A DNA stretch of 58,012 nt from Phoronis australis. Its lineage: Eukaryota > Phoronida > Phoronidae. Under the pieces are notes generated by a model. The model was not told where the DNA came from. It was given only the letters and a program-made list of their open reading frames with translations, and ran no database searches. This document shows, one piece after another, positions 1-11,156 of the stretch. The stretch's first letter is position 1. Every line of letters starts with the position of its first letter. Location of the stretch: NCBI GenBank assembly GCA_002633005.1, contig NMRA01000282.1:397748-455759 (forward strand), in the 5' to 3' direction. The position numbers and the translations under genes were made by a program.

Positions 1-1621
1 GGCAAGTTAAACAATAACTTCACTCTTATTCTTATTTCTATCATAGTTTGAATTTGGCGGCCATTTTTGACTCACAGATGTAGAGCACAAGTGTCGTCAT
101 TTTCTGGTCAATTTATCACTTCTATGTGGCAGGTCGTTCAAATGACTTGTACAAGAAGCCAACATTGCAAAATATCTGCATATGAGAATCATGTTTTTGT
201 CTCCTCATTTCAGATGAACCATACAATTGGCAGAACAAAGAGCATTGTGTTGCAATCGATGCCAAGGGTTGGAACGATGCCATTTGTACAACCCGTTACC
301 AACCTATCTGCGAGAAAAACGCAAGGATGTAATTAACACCGGTCAAGAGAACCTTGCACTGGAATCTTGAAATTAAAACTTTATATAAAACTAAGTAGTT
401 ATAAAGTAATTTCCACAACAGTATTCTTGTAACAGAAATGTATCTTGAGAGTGACATAAATTTCAGCAAGTCGTCAACTATAAAGATTGCAGAATGCTTT
501 ACAATGTCACCACAATCATGCAAGAATGCAATTAGAAAGCACGTAATGAATTATGAAACTTTGTTATAGCATTCAAAACACATATTGATGAAAAGTCATT
601 TCAGACAAATAGACACAAGAACTTAATCAACTTAAGCACAGGTTCATTACTGAAAGCAATAGGACGGTCCCGGATTACACAACGACTCCAACGGCAAAAA
701 GTTGGGATACATTTGAGAAGCATCCATGGATGCGATATTTTCCAGCATCATTCCTAGTGTCAGCTTGACATTTCTAAAATGCATGCATATTTGATACGAA
801 GTTCGTCCATTTCCGTGTGATGTTATCGTGTACATTACTACGTGTAGTACCATATATAGCTTTTGCAATGCTTTAGGTGGGATTTCCTTATTTTCAAAAA
901 AAATTGAAATACTTGCTAGGTCACCCATCAAATTTTGAGGCTATGTGGGTTGGCAATCATTTCCATCGAATTCCCCGTTCAATGTATTTTTTATTACTTT
1001 TTAAATCGATGAGTTTCCACACTTCAAACTAAAAGTCCGACCTCAAGGCCACGTGCTCCGCATTGGCTAATTTCTCAGTAAAGCTAGAACTAAAATTGCA
1101 AATTGTCTCAAGATTAGGTTTGCGTCAACTCCACCCTTTAGGAACTCAATCCATCTCGACTCAGTAAAGAAAGGCTTTGTAAGCTTTCAAATGTGGTCAG
1201 ACAAAATCTGTATTTTTTTAACAGATAACCCAGTTTAGTATTAACAATTCCCCAAAACATGACACCTTGCCTGTTCTTGAGGCAGCTTGAACAAGATCAG
1301 AATTTGATGCCTTTGTGTAATATAACTTCACGCCCTGCATGTCTATCAACCAATGATGACAGTCTGGCATCTCTATTTACAATTAACAGAGATTACATTG
1401 CTTAAGTTCCATAGCGCGTGCATTTCTCTAACTCTTAGCAACTAACCAAGGCGAAACTTCACTCTGAGTTTAAATGCAATGAAAGGAGGATGCGTGAAAA
1501 TGTTCAATCATTCTGGCATTCAAGGTAAGATTGATATGATTGATTAAAAAGTGTGTTGCCGGGAAACCAGTTTTCTCTAAAAATTAAAGAAGTGGTAAGA
1601 TCATTTGAAATGTATAAAAAC
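1..1621. other. No gene seen; repeat debris
   Basis: I see no coding exon here. The stretch 734-780 resembles 12991-13037 (both contain TTTTCC...ATCATTCCTAG...CAGC..GACATTT.TAAAA), so it belongs to a dispersed repeat. The short open frames are not supported by any recognisable protein. The missing 3' exons of the minus-strand HIBCH gene were looked for here and not found. Confidence 0.5.
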
Positions 1622-2715
1622 AAGAGCAACGCGGAGCGTTGAAATGCGCCCTTGAATGCATCGCAAATGGTGAGCTTTTAGGGTTATTTATTTGCATCAT
1701 AATAATGGCCACTAGATGGTGCAAAAATATACAATCCATCCAAAATCGCGAACGTGCCATATTTCATAAAAAACCTGTCAAGGAACCCCAGAGAACCAAA
1801 GGAAAACACAACAAAATGAAATTGCCACTTGTGGGCACAGCGTCCGTTCCATTCGCCTGAAAGTCATGGTCTGTTATCTTCATATAAATTTGCTTACTAA
1901 ACTTAATAAAGATCCTGTAGTGGGTTTAGGAGATACAGCTATGGGCGCAAAACTACCACAAGGAGACGCCACAGTAGTTAGTCGCCATCATCAAATGTCC
2001 TCTTCACACTGAAAACATATACGCCAATTTTCAAAACCATCCCTAGAATGATTTGGTTGCTCGAGGGGTGGACGACAAAAACAAGATCTGAAAACAGCAA
2101 AAATGACCACCAGGTGATGCAAAATACCTCGATTCCTTCCAAAAACAGGATGATAGCGTCATCTCACCAATAGATGCCTATATTCAAAATTTTATGAAAA
2201 TCTGTTCAGGACCTTTGAAGATACAGATTGCCAAACGTAAAAACTAAACTTGCCACTAGGTGGCACACCAGTACTCAGATCTGTCTGAAAGTCGTCGTCC
2301 TTTGTTGTTAACATCATATAAATACACTTACTAAATTTAGTAAAGATCCTGCGAATAGTTTAGGAGATAAAGCTATAGGCGCAAAAAAAAAAACTACCAC
2401 TAGGAGGCGCCACGAGGAGGCGCCACAGTAGTCGAAGTCGTCGGAAAATCATTGTCAGCCGTCCACTTCAAAGTAAAAACATACATGACAATTTTCACAA
2501 TTATCCTGTGAGCTATTTGGTTGATAGAGGGGCAGACTTGAAAACAGTAAAAATGGCCACTATGTGGCGCAAACTACGTCGAATCCATCCGAAAACAGGA
2601 GGATAGCGTCATCTCACTAATAGGTGGCTATATATCAAATTTTATGAAAATCCATTCAGGACTTTTGTAGATACAGAGGTAAACGTAAAAAACTAAAATT
2701 GCCACTGGGCGCATA
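1622..2715. repeat. Tandem ~440-bp repeat with CTCF-like motifs
   Basis: The block AAAGATCCTG...TTTAGGAGATA.AGCTAT.GGCGCAAAA occurs near 1907 and again near 2343, so the unit is about 437 bp and is present about 2.5 times. Inside the units sit CCAC-x-AG-xx-GGC-like sites at 1709-1722, 1956-1969, 2107-2120, 2253-2266, 2397-2410, 2410-2423 and 2557-2570. The site at 2253 (CCACTAGGTGGCAC) fits the vertebrate CTCF core CCASYAGRKGGCRS fully; most others differ at one or two positions. The left edge carries a small palindrome (CAACGC GGA GCGTTG). A diverged transposon is the likely origin. Confidence 0.6.
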
Positions 2716-3977
2716 AAAATTAAATTTACTGACTAATCATTTGAATTCGTTGTGCAATGAAGTTCGTGATGAATAGTCACAGTGGAGGAGAGAAATTTTA
2801 ATCTTCACTGCATATGCCTGTATGGTTTTAAGCTATCGAAAAACAGTTGTTCTTTTAAAGTCTGTTAGAAAAGAGGAAGGTCCCTTTTGGAGCCAAAAAC
2901 TTTTCTAAAGCTCTATTTTATGCATATAACAGCATACAGAAAATGACGAATACTGACTATTGTATCAAATGAGCGGGCTAAAATGAGTCCAGTTTAACAA
3001 CACCTTTTCCTACTTCCAGAACAAATAAGATTTCAATCTGGTACCGTTCTACTGTGCCAAGTTAGGAGACACCAATCAAACTTGGTGGCTACACCAGAGA
3101 TCTACTTTGGAAATGGATGAAGCATTCAGCATGAAACTTGTAGATTTTAATAATATTATGTTCAAGAAGTTCCTTATTCAATCAAAATGGAAAAGTTCAT
3201 CATCACGGTTTTCATGCAAGTTTCATAATTTTGGGCGGACACCTGGGCACAAGATCATCAAGGCTCGATTTGCCAATCACAATGCGTGAAATGCCACTGA
3301 CAGTAATATGATATCCGCTGTGGTCAAACTCACCCCAGAGGAGTTCATGGAGTTTATAGTAGTCTCAGAGATATACATGTATATCATTATATACATGTGA
3401 CACCAACACAAAATGGCTCCAACAGCATCAATAAGCCTTCATCAGCAAAATCGTTGATCTCCTTGTAAAATCCCACCCATCTTTTTTGGACTCATCTCAC
3501 AAAAAAGTCTAGCTACTAGGGTATAATCCAACATCAGTTTTTGTCACGTGAAAACCATCTGCTCAGATATAAGCCCACCCCATCTAACCTCTCAGTTTGA
3601 GCAAACTGATCTCTTCTCTTGCTTGCATCCTGTTGCTAGTGAAAAGCTGGCTAGAAAAATAGATCCTGATGGCACGTGTTCTTTACAAGTACGTCGCGCG
3701 TTTCCATGTGCAAACATGGTCTTGTGCATGAACACGCAATACCATGCTTATACATGAATGCTCAAAAGACGCTTGCTCAGGTTTAAGCCAGCCCCGTTTT
3801 TGGAGCTCCTCAGTTCCAAGCCCGTGGCCTTACACCAGAGCAGATGTGGTAATGTTCAACACAAATCTCGAGTAAAGTTTCGTGGTCTCAACAGCTGATA
3901 TATGTCACTTTACGCTGTGCGAGATGGAGAGTGTTGAAGGCATTAACGAAATCAAAAAAGCCGCAAAAGATACAAAC
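2716..3977. other. No gene seen downstream of the last visible HIBCH exon
   Basis: This is probably HIBCH intron or intergenic sequence. There is an AT-rich palindrome near 3375-3402. Two related blocks at about 3560-3600 and 3778-3820 share TAAGCC.(A/G)CCCC and CTCAGTT, suggesting an old repeat. No exon for the HIBCH C-terminal half could be read on the minus strand. Confidence 0.4.
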
Positions 3978-4123
3978 CTGACCAGACTCTACAAAGTGAG
4001 TTGCCACACCAGCAGCGTGCACATCCCGACCCCTCAAACGGAACCCGGTTAAGGCCAAGTAGATACCAAGTTTACCTCGTAACCGGGGTAGAAAATAGCC
4101 TCCTCCCACATCAGGAAACAACC
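3978..4123 (-). CDS. HIBCH: HIBCH exon, [13 protein letters not shown] to THFVESGQ
   Basis: The 146-nt exon starts after CTCCTGCAG and ends GGTCAG|GTTTGT. It encodes [20 protein letters not shown], then [20 protein letters not shown] and [15 protein letters not shown] carries the second catalytic acidic residue. It ends in phase 0; about 150 residues of the usual 380-390 residue protein should follow, but no further exon was found to the left. Confidence 0.94.
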
Positions 4124-7100
4124 CTGCAGGAGGTCAATATTGCTTAGCTACAAATATTGTGCACGAAACTAATAGATAATTATCTAAATTGACAAGTCAA
4201 TCAAATTGAAACCAAATCACCAATTTCACTCGGTACTAGTTGGTCAGCTAAAGTCTCCTTAGCCAATTTGGAAAATCGAGACTTGCCAAGCAACGATTTC
4301 ACCAGAAACCAACAGGGTTACGTGAAGTGTGAAATTTCTCTTTAGTGAACTGCTGCATTGCATTACTTTGGAGAATCAACAAATATCCTCATGGGAGTTT
4401 GAGCGAGGGTGTATTAAAGTTCTATGCAGACAGCAATTTTGTGTATTCAATCAATATCACAATCTTTACAATCGGAAAGTTTGTTGAGAGATCTGTGGCC
4501 AAATTGGGAAATTGTAAATAAGATAATTCCAGGTGAAAACAAACAAGACCAGTACTCATTATCAGCATTCTGAACATTCTGTTCAGGAGCAAAACACTCT
4601 TCTACAAAAAAACAATGCCCTCTTCAATCTGGGACGCTAAATCATAACAAAACTTTGAAATTATATATTGGGACCAGTAATTTTCATCGAAAAAATAGTA
4701 TTTTCCTCTTAAAACATTTGTATAGTTTTATCAAGCATTTTCAGATTTAAATGCAGACACTATCCTATGTGACTATTATATTTTCAGTGTCTAAAACTAA
4801 TAAAAATGTTCAAAAAAATCAACAAACAGTTATCGACACAAGGCTTCTAATCAATCAATTCAAAAAATTTTCATTTTTGTCCTTTAATGAATTAAACAAG
4901 CAATTATGATTGACAACTATCAAAATTTCATATCTCTTTATGAGTGAGAATACAAAGTTATTTGATCTTTTCAAGGGCAGCCGATACTTTGCTATCCTTT
5001 CCAAATGCTAACAATGAATACACACCGATTGCAGTTTCTGGCATTGCAAACAACGTTCGTTCCGTAGCCACACGGAACATCCCATGAACAGACAAGCCTA
5101 CACCCTGAAAGTAAAAGAGAACACAAAAGTCACGCAAGCATAACCAGTAGTATCGTGATTGGTAGACAGCCTTCTACATTGCTCTACAGGGATTTAGCCA
5201 GCTAGGTGGCTGCCTATGACTGAACGTCAAAACACAGTTAGTGAACGATGTGGATAAAAGTTTGGAAATTTAAGGTTATCTCCAAACTTATTTAGTGGCC
5301 CTCATTCTAACTCGAATATCTAAAAAACTAAGCTTTGTCAACTAGTAAAAGTATGTATTTTCTGAAAGAACAAAGACCAGGGAATATAAATATACCTTTT
5401 GTATTCATGTGCCATTATTATTTTAAGTAAAAACCATTTTTAAGTCAAAATTTCATTTTTAAGAAAGGTACATTCATAGCAAAATAAGCCCTCGGTCGAT
5501 TTTAAATGAATACTTCACCAGTTACCTCAAAAACGCTGTTAGGAATTTTCGATTAGTGTGTTCATTTGGTTTCTATGACAAATCGACTTGCAAAACGTCA
5601 GGTATATATATCGTTTATATTCGTTTTTGTCACATTACGCAAAAACTAGGCCTTTATATCAAAAATCCTCACAGCGTTTGAGATTGACGACTAAATATTA
5701 AGTTTGGAAAGCTTCATCGAAATCCATCTAGCCGTTTTCGAGACCTAGTGTTCCTAAGATCAAACAAAGTCGATTTGCCAAAGCCGAGAAAAAGCTGATT
5801 AAACTGGTACAAGTGAAAATCTCAAAAGACTTCGGTTAATTATTCACTGAAAACTTGTTTTCGGTACACATAACCTATACAGTCCTTAACTAAGTTAACT
5901 ATTTCAATGTTCACTCACAATGTCAACTGACTTTGCAGTGCGTAACTAACTTAATTATCATTAAAACCTCAAATAGACGTATTGTTCCCATCCAACTTTT
6001 GCTGTTGTTTGCGCCCTGCTTTCTCAATAGGTCACAGTTTATAGCGTGTACACGTCACGTGCTGGGAGACTGATATGAAACCAAGTAAGAAATTCATTAC
6101 AAAAATCAAATCGGTGGTTAAAGTATGTCGTTAGCATGAGATCGAAACATCGAAATGTCAACTTATTAATTGAATTAAGGAATTAGGGTGAGGATTTATC
6201 TCTTTTCACAACTTTCTGTGTCCATGACCACAAAGGCCTGAGGCGACTCGTAGCATTCGTTTTCAACGCCAACGGTCGTATGCATGTAGACGCACAACTC
6301 CCGTAGGATCAAAACTATGCTTTGTCTTTGTGTTCCACGGTACCATTCTACCATGAGTACACCTCGTTTACTCAATGTTGTGGCGATTTTGTGAATGAAA
6401 GGACTTAGGGTATAGGAAGCTGTTCTGCACCTGGCAGGAGGTTCAGTTAAATTGAAAGCCCTTTAACCTTTGACCTTGGATAAGTATTAAACAAATATCC
6501 ACGCGGTTGTGCGGTTCCAAGGTGGTTCTGCTAAATCTTTTTTTTCTCGCTACATGGTGTATATTTTGTATTTGAAGTTCCCCGAGAATGAAGATAAGGG
6601 ATTTTGCTAGACACAAGTGAAATATTGTAAAAATGGTCAATTTTTATGGATAATGTTGGAGACTACCTTAAGTAAAGGAACACATCATCAAAGTCCTGCA
6701 AGGTGTTTACGAGGTACAGCAGCGGACATTAGACACCCAGACAGAGATGGCGGCAATATGCATATGGGAGCATAAAAAGGACAATTTTGGTAATTATTTT
6801 TGTTGAAAAATTGGCTAGATTTTACCGTACTTCCGGAGTGCCAACAACCTAATTGGCTACTTACCCCTCCCATGGTTATGCCATCAATAACGGCAATGTG
6901 AGGTTTATCCAGAGTTCCGATGGCATTGTTGAGAATGTACTCCTCTTTAAAGAACAGCTCAGCAACAGGGTCACCTACTTTACCACCTTCTGTCACAGCT
7001 AAAACACACAAAATTGTTCTCAACAAATAAGTTTGGTGAAATAGTACAAGTCACAGATGAACCTATGCATTGAACTTAATGAAGTCATTTGGTTTAATAA

Positions 7101-10100
7101 CCACATGGGGTTAACTACCCACCTCAAATTTTTTGAAAATTTCAGCTCAAAATACTCAACTTCTGTTACGATGGGCTTATCACTGATTTGAAAGATCTAC
7201 AATTCTTAAGAACAGCCTGGGTGTTAACATGGAGCAATACAGGAATATTGACAGGACTGAACAGCATGGAGTCATCAAAGTCCTACCCTGCTACATCATT
7301 TGCATTTAATCACCTGATAATGCATGATAATGATACTTTGCCTCTGATATCACTATCAGCACAGAAAGCATTGACAGAAGTATTTGCATTCAGCAATATC
7401 AACTCCTTTAAGAACTCAGGATACTGATAATTTACCTCTGATATCACCAACGGCACAGAAAGCCTTGACAGAAGTATTTGCATTTAGCAATATCAGCTCC
7501 TTTATGAACTTGTGATACTGATCAGTAATTTACCTCTGATACCATCAACGGCAAAGAAGGCCTTTTAACAGTTACTTACATTTACCAACATTAGTTTCTT
7601 TATGAACTCATGATATTGATTACTTACCTCTGATATCACCCCCAGCACAGAATGCCTTCTCCCCAGCACCCTTCATTAGCACCAAACATATTTGAGGATC
7701 TTGTTGCCATTTCTGAAACGATATCGACAACGCCATCAATCAATCATGTTGAAAAAGCAGAAACTAAGAAACAGAAATTTATTTCGGGCACAAGTACGAT
7801 GAATGGGTCACATGTTACGCAATAAAATGGCCTAGTCACACCAAGGCAATTCTTTCGGTATGATGTCAAAAATGGTAGAAAACGTAGAAAACAACTAATC
7901 ATAATGACTGCCATCTCATTAAGAACATTGTGGATAGTGTCGCATTGCAGGTAATGTTTTGGGCGATTGGTGAAATTGCCCGTTTTCATACGTCTCAAGT
8001 CCGCGTCATCGAGATTTTAAGACAGGCTCACACGTTCAGATAATAAAGTTACGTGAGATAGAACCTCACTACTGCAACCCCCTATCACAAGTTTAAAAAA
8101 CAGACTGTTGTAAGGAGTGTGAATCTCTTGCCTTAAGTATTTTGATGAAAACACCAGACGTGTGAATGGCAGAACGAGCAAAATATAAACTTGAATGCTG
8201 CTGTCACTTAATGCCATTCCAACGATGTCACAGAGGGACACATTGAGTCCTTCCATGCCAGACTAATCAGACACAACTTTCCAATATGGATTCGGAGGAG
8301 TGTTAGTACCTGGTAATGCAGACATTTATTACCTACAGTACGTGTCGCAAATGTTCCGACAAAATGATGCAGTCATGACAGCTGAGCGGAGGCTGGACCC
8401 ATTGTCACGACAGCCATCCCTCACGACCAAAGATGAAGAAGATTTAACGGGAATGTTAGAAAGGTTGCTAAGCTACTCTATATTTAGAAGTTTGCCACTA
8501 GCCATTAGCTGACGGTCATTTTTGCTGTAAAAATATTACAGAACTGTATACAGGAGGCAATGGTATTTAGTGCAATAACTTTTTGTTTTGCACTGTAGCT
8601 ACTAAGAGCCTGTGTTCGTAGATAAGTCATCATTATTTTAAATAATTCAATATGACACAGAATGATGCACAATGTTGAACTATATTAACGAGCGAACATA
8701 AACTAATAACGTGTATTTTTTCTGATAGACTATGAAGGGGTTGGATCAACACAATTTCTGTAGGTAGTCTAGTTAACGAGTCAATATACCACATGACCCA
8801 CAACAAATTGCAACAAAAGGTTTTACAGTGGTTTTATGTCCTACTGGGTACACTCATTAACAGGAAAAAAGTCTAGTAAAATCTGACCACAGGAAATGAT
8901 GCAAAAATGGGTCACGGTGTTTTGAAATCACTAAAAACATACATAACTTCATACATGACTGAGAGCACACAGAAATGCCTTCAACTGAAGCGAAGCAGTT
9001 CTAATGGATGGATTTCTTGAATGAATTTTCAATTAGGAGCATTACAAGTAACTCCTATTTAGTGAGGACCGCTGTACTAAACCCGGATGAATACATTTCT
9101 CTGAACACATCCAAACTCAGTCACTGTCAACAAATAAAAAACCCATCGCATCCTTTCACCCAATTTTTATCGCATCAGTTTCTGTCCTTGACATTTCAAT
9201 TTATTTCAGCCAGTATTTTATTGGCATGAAGACATCGCTAATGTGGTAATTGCTCCATCCACTTCCACAATATCAAGGGTGGGTACCGACACTGGTTTTC
9301 CCCCGTTGATTTAGAGAAATATTACCCGACTACAAGGTACAACAGAACGGTACAGTGTTGCAATGATTATCAAAACGAAGGAGCACATGGAAGCATACCA
9401 TCAACTGTCGGTAGATTTTATGGAACCAAAACAAGGGCATGCAGGCATACCTTCAACTGTTGGTTAATTCTCTTGAATAGGCAGATGTCATCAATCAACA
9501 TTTGCTGAAATCCCCATTATTTGCAAACTGATAATCATCCTTTGAAGAAATGGCCATTTTAGCATTTATTTTTGTGCAAAATATGAGGAAAATTACGATA
9601 GACTTCTCCAAAACCATATAAATTAATGTACACAAAAATAGTCCTTCAACTGAGGATAGATTCATCAAAATGTCCATACGAGCAAAATTACCTTCAACTG
9701 TGGGTAGATTTTTCTGATCATAGACAGATTGAGCGCATTGAGGGCCTTTTGTCGGTTGAGTGTGATAACACCTGCTGAGCCAACTTGTTCCAAGATCACC
9801 TCATCTTCCACTGAAGTGGACAGTGGGGCTGATGACATCCGCTGGAATCAGCAATAAAAACATTAAGTACCATATATCTGCATATCTAGGCTCATGCATC
9901 CATATCTGAACTAATGTGTTATTTCAGTGAAATTTTTTTCGAGTGTTTTGTGTATTAAGGCGCGCACACCTAAAGCTCAGTAAATAGGTGCATACAGCTA
10001 GATGCAATTGCATGTAAGGCGATATTTTCTCAAATGAGACAATATTATTTAGTCTCAAAGTGTGCAGAACGGTTCCGCACTTTTTTAATATCCACTTAGA

Positions 10101-10489
10101 GCCATAAAAAATGGTATGTAACAAATCTATACCTTACCCTAAACATGTTTACAATGTTACATTTTTATTTCCTCAATTAGCATTTTCTTAATTAGAAGTT
10201 CAATTTTTGCCTTGCGGAATATTCCGCAAGTGTGCGGAATATTCCGCATATTTTGCGGAATATTACGCCTATTACAAGCATGGTTTGCAGAGTGTAGACA
10301 TGATAAAAACAACATTTGCAAAAAGGTAACCAACCATTCAAAAATAGAAAAAAACAATTTTGGCAATTATTTTAGAGCAAAGTAAGTGGAGAATTACTGT
10401 AGACGTAACGTGTGAGTTGGAACGTTGATCATTAAGACCAGGAAGTGCTTACCAAGTGATTCAATATAACTTTGGACCTTCTCAATGAC
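3978..10489 (-). CDS. HIBCH: HIBCH, 3-hydroxyisobutyryl-CoA hydrolase (partial gene, six exons)
   Basis: This enzyme of valine breakdown hydrolyses 3-hydroxyisobutyryl-CoA to 3-hydroxyisobutyrate and CoA in the mitochondrial matrix; it belongs to the enoyl-CoA hydratase/crotonase superfamily. Joining the minus-strand exons 10489-10453, 9841-9692, 7712-7628, 6998-6865, 5104-5026 and 4123-3978 gives an uninterrupted frame of about 210 residues that follows vertebrate HIBCH closely. It contains [15 protein letters not shown] (oxyanion-hole region), [22 protein letters not shown] and [13 protein letters not shown]. The Glu of MPET and the Asp of FPD match the catalytic pair known for this family. 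All junctions have GT-AG ends and compatible phases, so this is a real intron-containing gene rather than a processed copy. The first exon with the start codon and the roughly 150-residue C-terminal part are missing from what I can read; they may lie upstream of 10.5 kb and left of the window. The intron after the FCAGGDIR exon and the one before it carry tandem copies of the exon ends. Confidence 0.93.
5026..5104 (-). CDS. HIBCH: HIBCH exon with catalytic MPET glutamate
   Basis: The 79-nt exon lies between TACTTTCAG and G|GTGTGT. It encodes [20 protein letters not shown] and MPETAIG. The Glu in MPET is the conserved catalytic residue of the family (established knowledge). Phase is 0 in and 1 out, completing a Gly codon with the next exon. 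The 1.4-kb TTAA-flanked transposon lies just upstream in the preceding intron. Confidence 0.94.
5270..6671. mobile_element. 1.4-kb TTAA-flanked non-autonomous DNA transposon, copy A
   Basis: The element runs between TTAA at 5270-5273 and TTAA at 6668-6671. Its ends are inverted: AAGGTTATCTCCAAACTTATT at one side, AAGGTAGTCTCCAACATTAT at the other (reverse strand). The interior matches 20075-21347 over nearly the whole length in the opposite orientation, including the CTCCTGCCAGGT.CAGAACAGCTT block. There is no transposase. TTAA targets are used by piggyBac and Kolobok, among others. It sits in the HIBCH intron between the ITMGG and MPET exons. Confidence 0.75.
6768..6832 (+). repeat. Short dispersed repeat (CAATTTTGGCAATTATTTTTG family)
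   Basis: This copy reads GGACAATTTTGGTAATTATT followed by TTTGT and a TTGG..AGA.TTTACCGTA tail. Other copies are at 9547, 10341, 11095, 12000, 13291, 17947, 22268, 44769, 46377, 48558, 49035 and 49804, in both orientations. Confidence 0.6.
6865..6998 (-). CDS. HIBCH: HIBCH exon, [15 protein letters not shown] to ITMGG
   Basis: The 134-nt exon follows TGTGTTTTAG and ends GGG|GTAAGT. It gives [20 protein letters not shown], then [20 protein letters not shown] and ITMGG. FF(K/R)EEY and ITMGGG are hallmark HIBCH segments; the glycine-rich part completes the second half of the oxyanion hole with the next exon. Phase is 1 in and 0 out. Confidence 0.94.
7330..7627 (-). repeat. Three ~95-bp tandem copies of exon tail and donor
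   Basis: CCTCTGATA on the plus strand begins at 7341, 7435, 7533 and, in the real exon, 7627, giving spacings of 94, 98 and 94 bp. In the minus sense each copy repeats the coding tail, reading [20 protein letters not shown] and [10 protein letters not shown] against [10 protein letters not shown] in the exon. The donor GT is kept in two copies (GAGGTAAA) and is GC in the outermost. Between copies the intron sequence is also repeated. Use of a copy donor would put the in-frame TAA right after the true donor into the mRNA, so the copies are probably non-productive. Confidence 0.85.
7628..7712 (-). CDS. HIBCH: HIBCH exon with FCAGGDIR oxyanion-hole motif
   Basis: This 85-nt exon starts after CGTTTCAG and ends AGAG|GTAAGT. 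It encodes [10 protein letters not shown], then [18 protein letters not shown]. The FCAGGD motif supplies part of the oxyanion hole that stabilises the CoA thioester intermediate in crotonases. Phase is 0 in and 1 out. The 3' 30 nt with the donor are duplicated three times in the adjacent intron. Confidence 0.94.
9396..9700 (-). repeat. Copies of exon tail and splice donor in HIBCH intron
   Basis: The exon end (minus sense) ATCTACCCACAGTTGAAG|GTAA is echoed at about 9646 (ATCTATCCTCAGTTGAAGGA), 9449 (TTAACCAACAGTTGAAGGTA) and 9398 (ATCTACCGACAGTTGATGGTA), and more weakly near 8969. The real donor and the 9646 copy are about 47 bp apart, and the 9449 and 9398 copies about 51 bp apart, consistent with an old tandem array of ~50-bp units. 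Two copies keep a GT that could act as a donor. Reading past the true donor meets a TGA within 12 codons. Confidence 0.65.
9692..9841 (-). CDS. HIBCH: HIBCH exon with GVITLNR motif
   Basis: This 150-nt exon begins after TGATTCCAG and ends AAG|GTAATT. It encodes [10 protein letters not shown]...[13 protein letters not shown]...IRKIYPQLK, the N-terminal strand and first helix of the crotonase fold. Phase is 0 at both ends. Degenerate copies of its last bases plus donor recur downstream in the intron. Confidence 0.93.
10453..10489 (-). CDS. HIBCH: HIBCH 37-nt exon, end of mitochondrial presequence
   Basis: The exon is bounded by acceptor TTTACATTTCAG and donor GTAAGC. Read with one leading base, it gives [12 protein letters not shown], which continues in frame into RMSS of the next exon; vertebrate HIBCH has a similar ILHHLRMS segment at this place. 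The basic, Ser- and Leu-rich character suits a mitochondrial targeting sequence. The other two frames fail: one contains a stop and the other hits a stop after joining. The small size makes it easy to miss in automatic annotation. Confidence 0.8.
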
Positions 10490-11094
10490 CTGAAATGTAA
10501 AAAGTAAAATTCGTGTCATCTACTGTGTTCTGCTACAAACAGGGTCATCTTTTAAAGATGGTGAAATCGAGTTTTGGAAACAAGACGCAGTTTTAATTCA
10601 AATAAAAGCATTTTTGCACGCCATACATCCAAACGAATCATGAACTTTGACCTGGGTACAAAAATGCCCAAAGCTACCAGTGCATTCTCTGACAATAATT
10701 GCTAACAATTTTAATCATTGTCCCCAGAAGAGCTCTGATCGCAAAGACCACATGACTTATGTTATTTTGTGCATCAAAAATAGACATTTGCTGTAACAAC
10801 GGAAACTTCCTGAAAACTTGTAAAATCTTGCCTGCTTTTAATTCCAGATAATTCAAAACAAATCAAAAGTCAGTTAAAAGGAAGGTTTCAGCAATATGTC
10901 CTTCCATCGACTTACAGTAAATGCAACTCATCACAACTTGCTCCTAATTCGACTTGGAACTTTGATACCAGTCCTCAGTGGATCTAAACTTGCCTCAAAC
11001 TGGTTTTAAGCAAAGATTCGCCATAACAGCTGGTAGGAAATCACTCCGTTGCCAGTTTCTTAAGTGAGAAAATAAACACAGCACACAGTAACAT

Positions 11095-11156
11095 TTCACC
11101 GATTTCAGACAAAAATAATTGCCAAAAGTGCACTTTTTCATTTTTCAACACCTTCT
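11095..11156 (-). repeat. Short dispersed repeat copy
   Basis: The minus-strand copy contains CAATTATTTTTGTCTGAAAT preceded by a run of A and GAAAAATG-like sequence. It is the same family as 6768-6832. Confidence 0.6.

Noticed and set aside
1639-1860. 73-codon frame with a membrane-like segment, possibly another array gene
   Set aside because: It lies in the ~440-bp tandem repeat, lacks an ATG at its start and has no acceptor in front.
8300-8512. 70-codon plus-strand frame in the HIBCH intron
   Set aside because: Composition is somewhat coding-like, but it starts without ATG, lacks clear splice sites and matches nothing known to me.
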